A stretch of DNA of 64,000 nt. Origin: Bacteroidota bacterium. Its GTDB lineage: Bacteria > Bacteroidota > Bacteroidia > Sphingobacteriales > Sphingobacteriaceae. Both the position numbers and the translations under genes were made by a program. Each line of letters begins with the position of its first letter. Position 1 is the first letter of the stretch. Under the pieces are notes generated by a model that was given only the letters and a program-made list of their open reading frames with translations, was not told the origin of the DNA and searched no databases. This document shows positions 37,969 through 47,666 of the stretch, in pieces. The DNA is taken from positions 12,244 through 76,243 of the forward strand of contig JAJYRG010000001.1 of the NCBI GenBank assembly GCA_021794195.1. Direction: 5' to 3'.

Positions 37969-38544
37969 TTATTCATTGAAAAAGCCGAGAAGTTCTTTCT
38001 GTAAACTTTCTCCTTTATCCACATTATACCACTTTTGCAGTGCTTGATTTATTTGTTCAAAATCTGCTCCTTCCTGGATTAATTTTTTCCTGATTTCAAT
38101 TGCCGGTTTAGGTCGGGGTCCCCAGATAAATAAATCATGGCCTACTTCATTCCTGATAATAAGTTTTGGAATGGATTTAGTTCCATTTGTCAGGTATTCA
38201 TCTATGAGGAAGGGCTCGCTGTCCCGAAGTTGAATTTCAAAGTCTATGTTTTTATTGTCTTTTACGATGTTATAAAGCTGGGGTACGGAATGTGCAGCAT
38301 CTCCACACCAAGGTTCAGTAATGATAATCCAGTGCTGGCTCTCACGGATTTCATCAATGACAGCTTTTAAAGCTTCGGAAGCCTCAAAACGGGACAGCCA
38401 CCTCATCGTTCTGGAATAATTTAGTTTGGTATATGTATAATAATTTTCATCCTGGTATTTTTCGTGCTTATCGGGATTTTCCAATATATCTTCAAAATAG
38501 GATAAATATTCTTCAAAACTCATTGTAAATTTGGATTTATGCAA
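37969..38544 (-). CDS. Thioredoxin-fold family protein with single active-site cysteine
   Basis: 191 aa, no signal peptide. The active-site region is ITEPWCGDAAHSVPQLYNI: a W-C-G-D start but no second cysteine of a CxxC pair. Conserved Pro and the later GTKSIPKLII block (cis-Pro region) fit the thioredoxin fold (Thioredoxin_9-like group). It is unlikely to be a classical dithiol reductase; it may be a bacillithiol- or CoA-type monothiol protein. Single gene upstream of a gap before mscS-like. Confidence 0.78.
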   Translation of the reverse strand: MHKSKFTMSFEEYLSYFEDILENPDKHEKYQDENYYTYTKLNYSRTMRWLSRFEASEALKAVIDEIRESQHWIIITEPWCGDAAHSVPQLYNIVKDNKNIDFEIQLRDSEPFLIDEYLTNGTKSIPKLIIRNEVGHDLFIWGPRPKPAIEIRKKLIQEGADFEQINQALQKWYNVDKGESLQKELLGFFNE

Positions 38545-38592
38545 TTTGTAAAATTAAATTTTTATTAATAATAATCTTTTACGAAAATACAT

Positions 38593-39888
38593 TTAAAGAG
38601 GTAGTCCATTCGCATGAATCAGAAAATAATTTTTCTTACCTTTTTGGATAATGAGATACTGACTGTTTACAAGATGTTTTGTATCTATTTCCATTCCCGG
38701 GTCGGTTATTTTCTCTCTATTTAAAGAAACGCCGCCCCCTTGAATCATTTTCCGCGCTTCGCTTTTTGAAGTGAAAATATGCGTTTTCACAGCCAGTAGT
38801 TCCAATATATTTATTTTATTTTCTATGGTACTTTTACTGATTTCAAATTGTGGTACTCCTTCAAAGACCTCAAGAATCTCCTCATGATCCAACGCATATA
38901 AAAAATCCAGTGAACCTTTTCCAAAAAGGAACTCAGAAGTTTTAATGGCGGTATCATAGTCTTCTTGAGAGTGCGTACGTATGGTTATATCTTCAGCTAA
39001 AGCTTTTTGTACAAGACGAAGATGAGGTGCCTTATCATGCTCTGTTATAATGTTTTCGATTTCTTCTTTCGGTTTTAGGGTGAATATTTTGATCCAATTT
39101 TTTGCGTCATCATCACTTGCGTTTAGCCAAAACTGATAATATTTATACGGTGATGTTTTTGTTCTGTCAAGCCATACGGCTCCGGATTCCGTTTTCCCAA
39201 ATTTCTGCCCATCTGTTTTCTTTATCAATTGCGTCGTCAGTGCAAATGCAGAACCTTGAGCCTGGCGGCGGATGAATTCGGCTCCTGTCAAGATGTTCCC
39301 CCATTGATCAGAGCCTCCAAGCTGAATTTTACAGTTATGGTTTTTCCAAAGATGGTAGAAATCGTATCCTTGAATCAATTGGTATGAAAATTCCGTAAAA
39401 GAAAGGCCGCTCTCTCCCTCTAAGCGGCTTTTTACAGAGTCTTTTGACATCATATAATTAACTGTGATGAGTTTGCCTACATCTCTGATGAAGTCTAAAA
39501 ACTTAAAATCTTTAAACCAATCGTAATTATTGACCATTTGGGCCTCGTTTTTTCCTTCCCCGAAGTCTAAAAACTGAGCTAATTGTTGTTTCAAGCAGGT
39601 TACATTATGCTGAAGAGTTTCTTCATCCAAAAGATTTCGTTCCGCCGATTTGAAAGAAGGATCCCCGATCATTCCGGTAGCTCCACCTACCAAGGCAATG
39701 GGTTTATGTCCTGCATTTTGAAAATGAATCAAAGTCATTATTTGGGTAAGATGGCCTACATGGAGAGAGTCTCCCGTAGGATCAAAACCTATGTAGCCGG
39801 CTACTTTCTCTTTTTCTAATAACTCTTCTGTACCGGGCATTATATCTTGCAACATGCCTCTCCACCGTAGTTCTTCTACAAAACTCAT
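38593..39888 (-). CDS. tyrS: Tyrosyl-tRNA synthetase
   Basis: The track ORF begins at 39969, but the first 27 residues are atypical; the ATG at 39888 ([13 protein letters not shown]) gives 431 aa and the usual N-terminus. The class I signatures are [17 protein letters not shown] (HIGH-type) and KFGKTES (KMSKS-type), and a C-terminal S4 RNA-binding domain follows. It charges tRNA-Tyr. It is divergent from the AcpH-like gene, with 79 bp between starts. Confidence 0.96.
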   Translation of the reverse strand: MSFVEELRWRGMLQDIMPGTEELLEKEKVAGYIGFDPTGDSLHVGHLTQIMTLIHFQNAGHKPIALVGGATGMIGDPSFKSAERNLLDEETLQHNVTCLKQQLAQFLDFGEGKNEAQMVNNYDWFKDFKFLDFIRDVGKLITVNYMMSKDSVKSRLEGESGLSFTEFSYQLIQGYDFYHLWKNHNCKIQLGGSDQWGNILTGAEFIRRQAQGSAFALTTQLIKKTDGQKFGKTESGAVWLDRTKTSPYKYYQFWLNASDDDAKNWIKIFTLKPKEEIENIITEHDKAPHLRLVQKALAEDITIRTHSQEDYDTAIKTSEFLFGKGSLDFLYALDHEEILEVFEGVPQFEISKSTIENKINILELLAVKTHIFTSKSEARKMIQGGGVSLNREKITDPGMEIDTKHLVNSQYLIIQKGKKNYFLIHANGLPL

Positions 39889-39967
39889 AGTAATTATATT
39901 TTTTTCGTAAAGACTACAAAGATAATATATAAAGCTGTATCTTCCCTGTATTATATCAGGTAAATAC

Positions 39968-40648
39968 ATGAATTTTCTATCACATTATTATTTTGAGAGA
40001 TTTTCATGGCAGCCCGAAAGAGTAACGGGGTGCTTACTTCCTGATCTTTTGAAAAATGTAGATAAAAGCTATGCTTTTCGGCCTGAGCGTTATGCGAGAG
40101 AGCTAGAAAAGCGTAAGGATACGCTTGCCATTTTCGAAGGGTGGAAGAGGCATGTGGAAGTAGATAGATTGTTTCATAGTTCCAAATATTTCATTGATCA
40201 TTGTCATTATTTCAGGAGAAAAATTATCGTCCCGTTACAGAATACGGAAATCCGCACTACTTTTTTTGCTCATGTAGCCGTGGAGTTGTTTTTAGATCAT
40301 CTCCTGATCACAAATCAATTAGTGAATGCTGAACGGTTGTATGAAAATTTAGAGGGTACGAATTCTTATTCTTTGAAACGGTTTTTGAAAATTATCGGAT
40401 TACAGGATACTGCTCTTTTTTTTGACTTTTACCAAAAGTTTGTGGATTCCAGATATATCCATAAGTATGAAAGTGTTTCTTCATTAGTGGAAGCTATGAT
40501 TAATATCTGTAAGCGTTTATGGAGTTTTTCATTGTCGGAAGAAGAAAAAACAGAACTAACTCTTATCTTTGAAACTTATATTCAAGAGGATTTACAGGAT
40601 TATTTGGAAATATTCAAATATATACAAGACAGATTGTTTACCGAATAA
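39968..40648 (+). CDS. AcpH-like (ACP phosphodiesterase family) helical protein
   Basis: 226 aa, all-helical. The start [12 protein letters not shown] and the block [18 protein letters not shown] resemble the acyl-carrier-protein phosphodiesterase family, where His and Asp residues in such positions bind metal. Similarity is only by pattern, so the assignment is tentative. The APC permease gene starts 16 bp after its stop, so the two may be co-transcribed. Confidence 0.55.
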   Translation: MNFLSHYYFERFSWQPERVTGCLLPDLLKNVDKSYAFRPERYARELEKRKDTLAIFEGWKRHVEVDRLFHSSKYFIDHCHYFRRKIIVPLQNTEIRTTFFAHVAVELFLDHLLITNQLVNAERLYENLEGTNSYSLKRFLKIIGLQDTALFFDFYQKFVDSRYIHKYESVSSLVEAMINICKRLWSFSLSEEEKTELTLIFETYIQEDLQDYLEIFKYIQDRLFTE

Positions 40649-40663
40649 AAAAAACTTACGTCT

Positions 40664-42358
40664 ATGTCGAATAGGCTTTTCAGAAAGAAGAGTATAGAGA
40701 ATATCATGAAAGATTCCCGGGAGGGATCGGCTAACCTGTCAAAGGTTTTGGGAGTTAGGGATTTAGTTTCTTTTGGTATTGCAGCGATTATTGGAGCGGG
40801 GATTTTTAGCACTATAGGGTTAGCCAGTTATAATGGAGGGCCTGCCGTATCTTTACTTTTTGTATTTGTCGCTTTTGCTTGTGTTTTTACGGCATTGTCT
40901 TATGCACAGTTTGCCAGCACAGTACCTATCTCTGGTTCAGCTTATACATACGCGTATGTGGCTTTTGGAGAATTGTTTGCTTGGATTATAGGTTGGGCTT
41001 TAGTGTTGGAATATGCCGTTTCCAACATGGTGGTTGCTATTTCATGGTCCCAATATTTTGTATCTATGTTAGAGGGTTTCGGTGTGATTATCCCGAAGTG
41101 GATGACAATGGCACCGGCATATGCTTTAGAAGCGCACCAAAAAATGTTGGCCGTAGGAGTTGAAAATTTGGAAGGTATTGAACGTATTGGCATTCAAGCG
41201 TACGAATCAGCTCCCAGAATTGGCGGAGTGCCGGTTATTTTTGATTTGCCGGCAGGACTTATCACTGTTTTGGTAACAGCATTGGTGTATGTAGGTATCA
41301 AAGAATCGCAACGGGCGAGTAATCTCATGGTTATTATTAAAGTGGGGGTGATTTTAGCTGTGATTATCGGAGGCGCTTTTTTTGTGAAGCCGGAAAACTG
41401 GTCTCCTTTTGCACCAAATGGTTTGGATGGTGTGTTGGGGGGAGTAGCTGCTGTTTTCTTTGCTTTTATAGGCTTTGACTCTATTTCTACGACCGCAGAA
41501 GAGTGTAAAGAACCACAGCGCGATCTACCTAAGGCGATGATCATCTGTCTGATAATCTGTGCGGTACTGTACGTTGCTGTAACCCTTGTCTTAACCGGTA
41601 TGGTCAATTATACGGAGTTAAATGTGAAAGATCCTCTATCGTATGTGTTTTCCTTTGTGGGGTTTGATCAAATGGCGGGAATCGTTTCTATCACATCTGT
41701 AGTAGCCATTACAAGTGCCTTATTAGTTTTTCAGCTGGCTCAGCCCAGAATATGGATGACTATGAGCCGGGATGGTTTGCTCTGGAAGCGCTTTTCAAAA
41801 ATTCATCCTAAATATAAAACCCCCTCTTTTGCCACTATCGTTACCGGGATTGTGGTTTTGGTCCCGGCCTTGTTTTTCAAAATGGATTTTTTCGTCGATC
41901 TGACCAGTGTGGGAACGTTTTTCGCATTTATTTTGGTTTGTGCCGGAGTGCTCTATATGGATCACTCAGGGTTATCTGAAAAATCTAAATTCAAAGTACC
42001 TTATATCAACGGAAAGTATTTGGTAGGGCTGGGGTTTTTGATAGGCCTCCTACTTTTTTATCAATACGGCGGCTGGAATTCCGTAGATGAAAAACATAAT
42101 TTCTACAAAGTAATTCTTCACAATTCTTTGCTCACTGTTTTTTGGATAGTATGGCTCATCCTGAGTGTGTTGAGCTTTAAGTTTAACTTCTCACTTTTAC
42201 CTGTTATGGGTATCTTAGTAAATTTATACCTGATGAGCGAACTCGGCGTAAGTAATTGGTTTATTTTTATTTTATGGTTGATAGCCGGTTTGTCGATATA
42301 CTTTTTATACGGATATAAGAATTCCCGTTTGAACAAAGAAGAAAATAAAAGCCAGTAA
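40664..42358 (+). CDS. APC-family amino-acid permease
   Basis: 564 aa, about 13-14 hydrophobic helices. The family start GVRDLVSFGIAAIIGAGIFSTIG is the substrate-backbone-binding unwound helix 1, and the FFAFIGFDSISTTAEECKEPQRDLP block is typical of the cationic amino-acid transporter (CAT-like) group. It imports amino acids by proton symport or exchange; specificity unknown. It is probably transcribed with the AcpH-like gene. Confidence 0.9.
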   Translation: MSNRLFRKKSIENIMKDSREGSANLSKVLGVRDLVSFGIAAIIGAGIFSTIGLASYNGGPAVSLLFVFVAFACVFTALSYAQFASTVPISGSAYTYAYVAFGELFAWIIGWALVLEYAVSNMVVAISWSQYFVSMLEGFGVIIPKWMTMAPAYALEAHQKMLAVGVENLEGIERIGIQAYESAPRIGGVPVIFDLPAGLITVLVTALVYVGIKESQRASNLMVIIKVGVILAVIIGGAFFVKPENWSPFAPNGLDGVLGGVAAVFFAFIGFDSISTTAEECKEPQRDLPKAMIICLIICAVLYVAVTLVLTGMVNYTELNVKDPLSYVFSFVGFDQMAGIVSITSVVAITSALLVFQLAQPRIWMTMSRDGLLWKRFSKIHPKYKTPSFATIVTGIVVLVPALFFKMDFFVDLTSVGTFFAFILVCAGVLYMDHSGLSEKSKFKVPYINGKYLVGLGFLIGLLLFYQYGGWNSVDEKHNFYKVILHNSLLTVFWIVWLILSVLSFKFNFSLLPVMGILVNLYLMSELGVSNWFIFILWLIAGLSIYFLYGYKNSRLNKEENKSQ

Positions 42359-42464
42359 TGAGGTGGAGACATATGTATCCATAGTTATAACGCGAAAAGC
42401 GGTTAAAAATTGTTAAAGAATATTTTTTTATTAAAAAAAAAGAGATTTTTCCCAATAAAAAAGC

Positions 42465-42472
42465 TATATTTG
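42465..42472 (+). promoter_or_regulatory. Candidate -7 box (TATATTTG)
   Basis: TATATTTG matches TAnnTTTG and lies 85 bp before the T9SS protein start. No TTG element is at the expected distance. Confidence 0.3.
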
Positions 42473-42557
42473 TTTGTAAGGAAAAGAAGGAAAAAATTAC
42501 TATTTTTGACATTGAGGATAAGGAACCAATTTAAAAAATTGAAATCATAACGCCGAT

Positions 42558-42962
42558 ATGAAGATGATTAACAGATATAAAATATTTTTGCTCATATTTT
42601 TTGGGAGTATGGCAGTATCTGTGGCGTTCTCTTCGGAAGCGGTAGAGGCAAATCATACTTTTGAAGTCTCGTCACTAATAGAGGGTAAAGATGAAGATAA
42701 AGGTATTGCCGATGTGAAGGTTTTTTATAACCCGGTCTCCTCAGAAATCTCTATGACATTCAATCTTAAGGAACAAAACGATGTGGTGATTAAAGTGATG
42801 GATGCTTTAGGAAGCGAGGTCCTCGATCTAATGGATGCAAAACTGGACAAAGGAATGCAGAATGTTTCTTTCGATACTGGAGGAAAATTAGAATCGGGAA
42901 TTTATTTTGTACGTGTGAGTTCTGGTTCTGAAACTGTAGTGAAAAGAATATCCATTCGTTAG
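42558..42962 (+). CDS. Small secreted protein made mostly of a T9SS C-terminal sorting domain
   Basis: 134 aa. The signal peptide is MKMINRYKIFLLIFFGSMAVSVAFS, then about 25 residues, then a type A T9SS sorting domain: YNPVSSEISMTFNL, VIKVMDALGSEV, LESGIYFVRVSSG and a terminal VVKRISIR. Normally this ~80-aa domain follows a large cargo; here there is almost none. Family knowledge says the domain is cut off during export by T9SS. It is single, with 195 bp upstream and 281 bp downstream free of genes. Confidence 0.82.
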   Translation: MKMINRYKIFLLIFFGSMAVSVAFSSEAVEANHTFEVSSLIEGKDEDKGIADVKVFYNPVSSEISMTFNLKEQNDVVIKVMDALGSEVLDLMDAKLDKGMQNVSFDTGGKLESGIYFVRVSSGSETVVKRISIR

Positions 42963-43243
42963 TTTAGCGTTGCTCCCCCTTGCATAGCTACAACGGCAAC
43001 CGATAAGACTAAAAACTCGCTCTAACTCAAAAACGGAATCTACCTTTCTTATACACTCCTATAAAACCAATCTTGACTTGAGATATTTAGGCAAAGTGAT
43101 CTCTAATTTTTATAAGCTCATATTTAATCTTTGTGAAAGTTTCTTTTATCTTTAACTCATGTTAGAAAACAATAAGAGTTCAAGATCGTATTATATTTTG
43201 ACTTTCTTTTGGAAAGGCCTCCTAGTTAAATAAAGTTACGCGT

Positions 43244-43978
43244 ATGTTTTTTCATTATTTTGGTGAATACCTTCTGTTGCTCAAATCGGTTTTTAAAAAA
43301 CCTGAAAAATGGTCGATATACAAGAAGGAAATAATTTTAGAGATGCAGGCCATAGGCGTGGGCTCTCTTAGTTTGATCGTTATTATATCGACTTTCATAG
43401 GCGCAGTGATGACGATGCAGATTGCATTTCAATTGGTGTCAGATTTGATTCCTACATCCGTGATTGGACAGATCAATAGGGATTCGAATATTTTAGAATT
43501 AGGGCCTACAATTTCCGCATTGGTGTTGATGGGTAAAGTGGGGTCATCAATTTCATCTCAAATAGGCAGTATGCGTGTAACTGAGCAAATTGATGCTTTG
43601 GAAATCATGGGGATAAATGCAGCTGGTTATTTGATATTACCCAAAGTGATTGCGGGAGTAATTATGGTGCCGGTTTTGGTTATAGTAGCTATTTTTTGCG
43701 CTATTGTGGGAGGTTTAATCGGTGGCGCACTTTCCGGTGCTGTTTCTCCAGGCGATTATATTATGGGGATCCGGGATGGGTTTAACGGATTTACCGTATG
43801 GGTAGCCATGGTTAAAGCTTTTATGTTTGGTTTTATCATTACTACAGTACCGGCACATAAAGGGTTTCATGTGAGGGGGGGCGCTTTAGAAGTGGGACAA
43901 GCCGGGACGAAAGCAGTTGTCATCGGCTGTATATCTATTCTGGCCATGGATTATATAATTACGGCATTAATGTTATAA
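43244..43978 (+). CDS. mlaE: MlaE-family ABC transporter permease
   Basis: 244 aa, five to six hydrophobic helices. The conserved core GSMRVTEQIDALEIMGINAAGYLILPKVIAG is diagnostic of MlaE permeases, the inner-membrane part of MCE lipid transporters. The ATPase gene starts 12 bp later. The likely MCE partner is the MlaD-like gene at 59.8-60.8 kb. Role: phospholipid movement between the membranes; direction unknown. Confidence 0.94.
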   Translation: MFFHYFGEYLLLLKSVFKKPEKWSIYKKEIILEMQAIGVGSLSLIVIISTFIGAVMTMQIAFQLVSDLIPTSVIGQINRDSNILELGPTISALVLMGKVGSSISSQIGSMRVTEQIDALEIMGINAAGYLILPKVIAGVIMVPVLVIVAIFCAIVGGLIGGALSGAVSPGDYIMGIRDGFNGFTVWVAMVKAFMFGFIITTVPAHKGFHVRGGALEVGQAGTKAVVIGCISILAMDYIITALML

Positions 43979-43990
43979 ACTTTCTGATAC

Positions 43991-44743
43991 ATGATAAAAG
44001 TTGAAAATATAAGTAAGTCATTTGGGAAAAATGAGGTGTTGAAAGGAATTGATGCAAAGTTTGATGCCGGAAAAGTGAGCATGATTATCGGAGGATCGGG
44101 TTCTGGTAAAAGTACCCTACTGAAATGTATAGTAGGCCTTCATGAGCCCGACGAAGGAGAGGTCTTTTTTGATAAACAAGAATTTACTTCTCTAGATTTT
44201 GAACAGCGTGTGCCGATTAGGAAAGAAATAGGTATGCTATTTCAAAATTCAGCTTTATTTGATTCCATGACTGTAGAACAAAATATACTCTTCGCTCTGG
44301 ATATGTTTTCGGATATGGGAAAATCCGAAAAAATAGATAGGGCAAATTATTGTTTGAAAAGAGTGAACTTAGCGGGGACAAATGAGCTTTACCCCAGTGA
44401 ATTGTCGGGTGGGATGAAAAAAAGAGTAGGTATTGCCCGCGCTATATGTATGAGTCCGAAATACTTGTTTTGTGATGAACCAAATTCAGGACTGGATCCG
44501 GCTACAGCTATTTTGATAGACGAACTTATACAAGATTTAACGGAAGAATATCAATGTACCACTATCGTCGTTACCCACGATATGAATTCGGTGATGGGAG
44601 TAGGGGATTATGTGATGTTTTTGTATAAGGGCAAGAAATATTGGGAAGGCAGTAATCAGGATATCCTTCGTTCGGAAGCCGAAGCTTTAAATGATTTTGT
44701 TTTCGCAAGTCCGTTGATGAACGCCGCTAAAAAAGTACTTTAA
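43991..44743 (+). CDS. mlaF: MlaF-family ABC transporter ATPase
   Basis: 250 aa. Walker A is GGSGSGKST, signature LSGGMKKRV and Walker B YLFCDEPNSGLDP, then His in VVTHD. The KKR after the signature is typical for MlaF-type ATPases. It powers the MlaE permease encoded just before; an rRNA methyltransferase gene follows after 10 bp and may be in the same operon. Confidence 0.94.
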   Translation: MIKVENISKSFGKNEVLKGIDAKFDAGKVSMIIGGSGSGKSTLLKCIVGLHEPDEGEVFFDKQEFTSLDFEQRVPIRKEIGMLFQNSALFDSMTVEQNILFALDMFSDMGKSEKIDRANYCLKRVNLAGTNELYPSELSGGMKKRVGIARAICMSPKYLFCDEPNSGLDPATAILIDELIQDLTEEYQCTTIVVTHDMNSVMGVGDYVMFLYKGKKYWEGSNQDILRSEAEALNDFVFASPLMNAAKKVL

Positions 44744-44753
44744 AGTAAAAAAA

Positions 44754-45644
44754 TTGAAAGTAATAGAAAAAGATTTTTATACTAAAAATATAATAAGAGG
44801 TTACGAATTATTGGATTGTGGCGGTGGGCGTAAATTAGAGAGGTTTGGAGAAGTTGTGCTGATCCGTCCGGAACCTAATGCCTTTGGAAAAGCCGGTCTT
44901 TCTGAAAAAGAATGGGAAGATTTGGCTGACTTTGAATTTATAGAAAAAAATAAAACGAGTGGAACATGGAACCAGTTAGGTAAAAACATTCCGGAAGATT
45001 GGCATTTGATATTTACTTATAAAAATCAGCAAATAAAATTTAAACTAAAGCTTACCGCTTTCAAACATGTAGGCATATTCCCGGAGCAGGCTGTTAATTG
45101 GACATTTATTTATGATCAGATCACACAGAGTAAACTTGTACAACCGAAAATATTAAATCTTTTTGCTTATACAGGAGGAGCTAGTTTGATAGCAAAAGCT
45201 GCAGGGGCAGAGGTCACGCATGTGGACTCTATAAAGCAGGTGGTGACTTGGGCAAACGAAAATCAAAGTTTGTCAAACTTGCATGATATACGATGGATCG
45301 TGGAAGACGCCAGAAAATATGTACAGCGTGAACGCAAAAGAGGGAGAGTCTATAATGGAATCATTATGGATCCCCCTGCTTTTGGTCACGGTCCAAAAGG
45401 TCAAAAGTGGATATTGGAGAGAGATTTGCTGCCTTTATTAGAAGATACTTTTACACTATTGGATCCACAGAATAGTTTTCTTCTTTTGAATGTATATGCT
45501 GCAGGGTTCGATATGAGTTATTTAAAGCATATAACGGACACAATTGAGCTACGGCTAAACAGTATTCAGATTGGGAATCTTTATTCTTCATCTAAAAGTC
45601 AAAAACAATTCTGTACAGGTTCAATGTTGCGGTTGGTGAAATAG
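44754..45644 (+). CDS. Class I SAM-dependent RNA methyltransferase (RlmI-like)
   Basis: 296 aa. A TTG start is the only fitting codon before the family N-terminus LLDCGGGRKLERFGEVVLIRPEP. The SAM site is ILNLFAYTGGASLIAKAAGAEVTHVD, and the catalytic block GIIMDPPAFGHG follows. It resembles 23S rRNA cytosine methyltransferases of the RlmI/RlmK group, but lacks the PUA domain of RlmI, so the target is uncertain. It follows mlaF by 10 bp, probably co-transcribed by convenience. Confidence 0.85.
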   Translation: MKVIEKDFYTKNIIRGYELLDCGGGRKLERFGEVVLIRPEPNAFGKAGLSEKEWEDLADFEFIEKNKTSGTWNQLGKNIPEDWHLIFTYKNQQIKFKLKLTAFKHVGIFPEQAVNWTFIYDQITQSKLVQPKILNLFAYTGGASLIAKAAGAEVTHVDSIKQVVTWANENQSLSNLHDIRWIVEDARKYVQRERKRGRVYNGIIMDPPAFGHGPKGQKWILERDLLPLLEDTFTLLDPQNSFLLLNVYAAGFDMSYLKHITDTIELRLNSIQIGNLYSSSKSQKQFCTGSMLRLVK

Positions 45645-45690
45645 TCAAAGTGCTGTTTTTCAGAGGTTTTATGTTGGATGTATTGCTGGA

Positions 45691-45710
45691 AATCAGTTAA
45701 AAAAGTGATT
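45691..45710 (+). promoter_or_regulatory. Possible inverted repeat upstream of nirK (AATCA-N10-TGATT)
   Basis: A short palindrome about 100 bp before the nirK start, where a Crp/Fnr-type regulator could bind. It is only five bases per arm and does not fit the FNR consensus; chance is quite possible. Confidence 0.2.
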
Positions 45711-45809
45711 AATAGCATTATTTTGGGTATGCAAAACGGTAACTTAGTGGTAGTTAAAAAATTAGAAATCACTTATTTTAATTCAATAAATCAAAAACTA
45801 ATAAAAATG

Positions 45810-46940
45810 ATGGAAAACAAAATCAAAGGAATGAAAGCACTCATGCTGTTAGCTGCAGCAGCCTTTTTAGTCTCTTGTGGAGGAGGTGGGGCAGGAGGAG
45901 GAGATCCTGTAGTAGATCGGGAATACTCCGGAGATGGAGATGATTTGGAAAGAGTAAAACAAGAAATGGTCGCACCTCCAATGGTTCCGGAGCATGATCA
46001 GGTGGCTAAAGGAGGACCAAAAGTAGTCGAAGTAGAGTTTGAAATTCAGGAGAAAAAAATGGAAATTGCTCCAGGGGACTCTATCTGGGCAATGACATTT
46101 AACGGTTCAGTTCCCGGGCCCTTAATTGTAGTACACGAAGGGGATTTTGTAGAATTGACCCTTAAAAATCCGGAAACTAACTCTTTGGAGCATAATATTG
46201 ATTTTCATGCGGCTACGGGAATGATGGGAGGGGGCGACATTTCTATTGTGAGCCCAGGCGAACAGGTGACTTTCCGTTTTAGAGCACACAGAGCCGGTAC
46301 TTTTGTATACCACTGTGCACCCGGAGGAATGATGACACCCATGCACGTAGTTTCAGGTATGAATGGCGCTATCATGGTGTTGCCTCGGGAAGGACTTAAA
46401 GACGAAGTCGGAAATCTGGTTGAATATGATAAAGCGTATTACGTAGTGGAGCAAGACTATTACTTACCAAAAGATGAAGATGGGAAGTATAAAAATATTG
46501 CGACAGCAAATGAAAGTATGATAGAAATGGAAAAATCTATCCGTACCTTAATCCCTTCTCATATTGTGTTTAATGGCAGAAGAAACTCGCTGACAGGGAA
46601 AAATGCTTTGACGGCCAAAGTGGGCGAAAAAGTGCTGTTCATCAGTGCGCAAGCGAATAGAGATACACGTATGCATCTTATCGGAGGGCACGCAGATTTA
46701 TATTGGCCTCTTGGCAAATTCCATAATAAACCTTATGTAGATTTAGAAACATGGAATATACCGGGCGGTTCTGCCGGAGCAGCGTTGTATAAGTTTAGAG
46801 AGCCAGGGGACTATACATTTGTAAATCACAACTTGATTGAAGCTATTGCCTTTGGAGCATTCGCTGTTGTAAAAGTAGAAGGAGAGTGGGACGATGCGCT
46901 TATGAAGGAAGTATCAAAAGCAGGGCCTATTCAAAACTAA
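45810..46940 (+). CDS. nirK: Copper-containing nitrite reductase, lipoprotein form
   Basis: Reduces nitrite to nitric oxide, in the envelope. The track start is too far upstream; the Met at 45810 (or 45807) opens a lipoprotein signal [23 protein letters not shown] (Cys23) and a Gly-rich linker. Two cupredoxin domains follow. Type 1 copper ligands are His128, Cys169, His179 and Met184 ([20 protein letters not shown]). Type 2 ligands are His133, His168 and His340 (VNHNLIEA). Catalytic Asp131 and His294 (LIGGH) are present. All key residues are kept, so it should be active. 376 aa, with no extra cytochrome domain. Single gene. Confidence 0.95.
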   Translation: MENKIKGMKALMLLAAAAFLVSCGGGGAGGGDPVVDREYSGDGDDLERVKQEMVAPPMVPEHDQVAKGGPKVVEVEFEIQEKKMEIAPGDSIWAMTFNGSVPGPLIVVHEGDFVELTLKNPETNSLEHNIDFHAATGMMGGGDISIVSPGEQVTFRFRAHRAGTFVYHCAPGGMMTPMHVVSGMNGAIMVLPREGLKDEVGNLVEYDKAYYVVEQDYYLPKDEDGKYKNIATANESMIEMEKSIRTLIPSHIVFNGRRNSLTGKNALTAKVGEKVLFISAQANRDTRMHLIGGHADLYWPLGKFHNKPYVDLETWNIPGGSAGAALYKFREPGDYTFVNHNLIEAIAFGAFAVVKVEGEWDDALMKEVSKAGPIQN

Positions 46941-47304
46941 ATTAGATAAAAAACAAGTAAGATATAATGAAGCCGGTAAGCACTATGTTTATCGGCTTTT
47001 TGTATTAAAAAAGCCTTGAAGCCTGAGCGCGGCTCATAAAGCTTGCATCAGACTGTTTATAAGCAGAATAACCTTATCATTCGATAATGAACTGTTGGCG
47101 CCTTGTAAAACAAATCTTTACAGGAGCCGATGTGAAGTTTTAAAGCCGGGCTCTCGATACTGAAGTTTAACCCCCGCGGTTCGGTTGTCACCTACCACTG
47201 TAAAGGTATATTCTTGGTAAATGCGATCTTGTCGATGACAACACCAACAAGAAGGTGTTAATTGAACTCCTCATCCAGCAGCATCGAAGATAATTTTTTA
47301 CGGT
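46941..47304. other. 364-bp intergenic region after nirK
   Basis: Begins with the nirK terminator. The rest has higher G+C than other spacers here and a plus-strand frame of about 30 codons ending near 47290 (VDDNTNKKVLIELLIQQHRR) without a start codon. It might be the decayed end of an old gene, but there is no family I recognise. No RNA gene seen. Confidence 0.4.
46970..47001 (+). terminator. Rho-independent terminator after nirK
   Basis: AAGCCG pairs with CGGCTT with further inner AT pairs (TAA/TTTA), and a T-run follows. Confidence 0.8.
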
Positions 47305-47598
47305 TTAAGCATAGGAGATATTGACGATAACGACCCCTTCATTAAAAAAGGAAGGTTCAAAGGAAGCAATCAAGCCTTTGGCTTCACAAATGCGCAGCTC
47401 TTCATATACACGCGCTCTTAAGGTGCCTTGGCCAATACCATGGATAAATTTAATTTGTTTTTGTTTATTTTGAATAGCCTTCTTTAAAGCGGCGTGCATC
47501 CGCTCTATGCTAAGCTGCACCAAATCTTCAGCATTGAGACCTGAAGTATTGCGGATAAAAGAACGGGTGTGTAAGTCAATTTCCTGTACTTTAGACAT
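47305..47598 (-). CDS. Stand-alone Smr-domain protein
   Basis: 97 aa, essentially one Smr domain: EIDLHTRSF near the start, then KFIHGIGQGTLRARVYEEL and a C-terminal strand VVIVNISYA. Smr domains occur at the end of MutS2 and of DUF2027 proteins in Bacteroidota and can cut nucleic acid. Here no partner domain is attached, and none can be found in another frame upstream. It lies downstream of folA on the same strand after a 68-bp gap. Confidence 0.8.
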   Translation of the reverse strand: MSKVQEIDLHTRSFIRNTSGLNAEDLVQLSIERMHAALKKAIQNKQKQIKFIHGIGQGTLRARVYEELRICEAKGLIASFEPSFFNEGVVIVNISYA

Positions 47599-47666
47599 AG
47601 GCAGATGTAATTATCTGAAAATACTTTTAAAAATCTTGATCTAATCTGTGTGTAAACTCATTAAGC

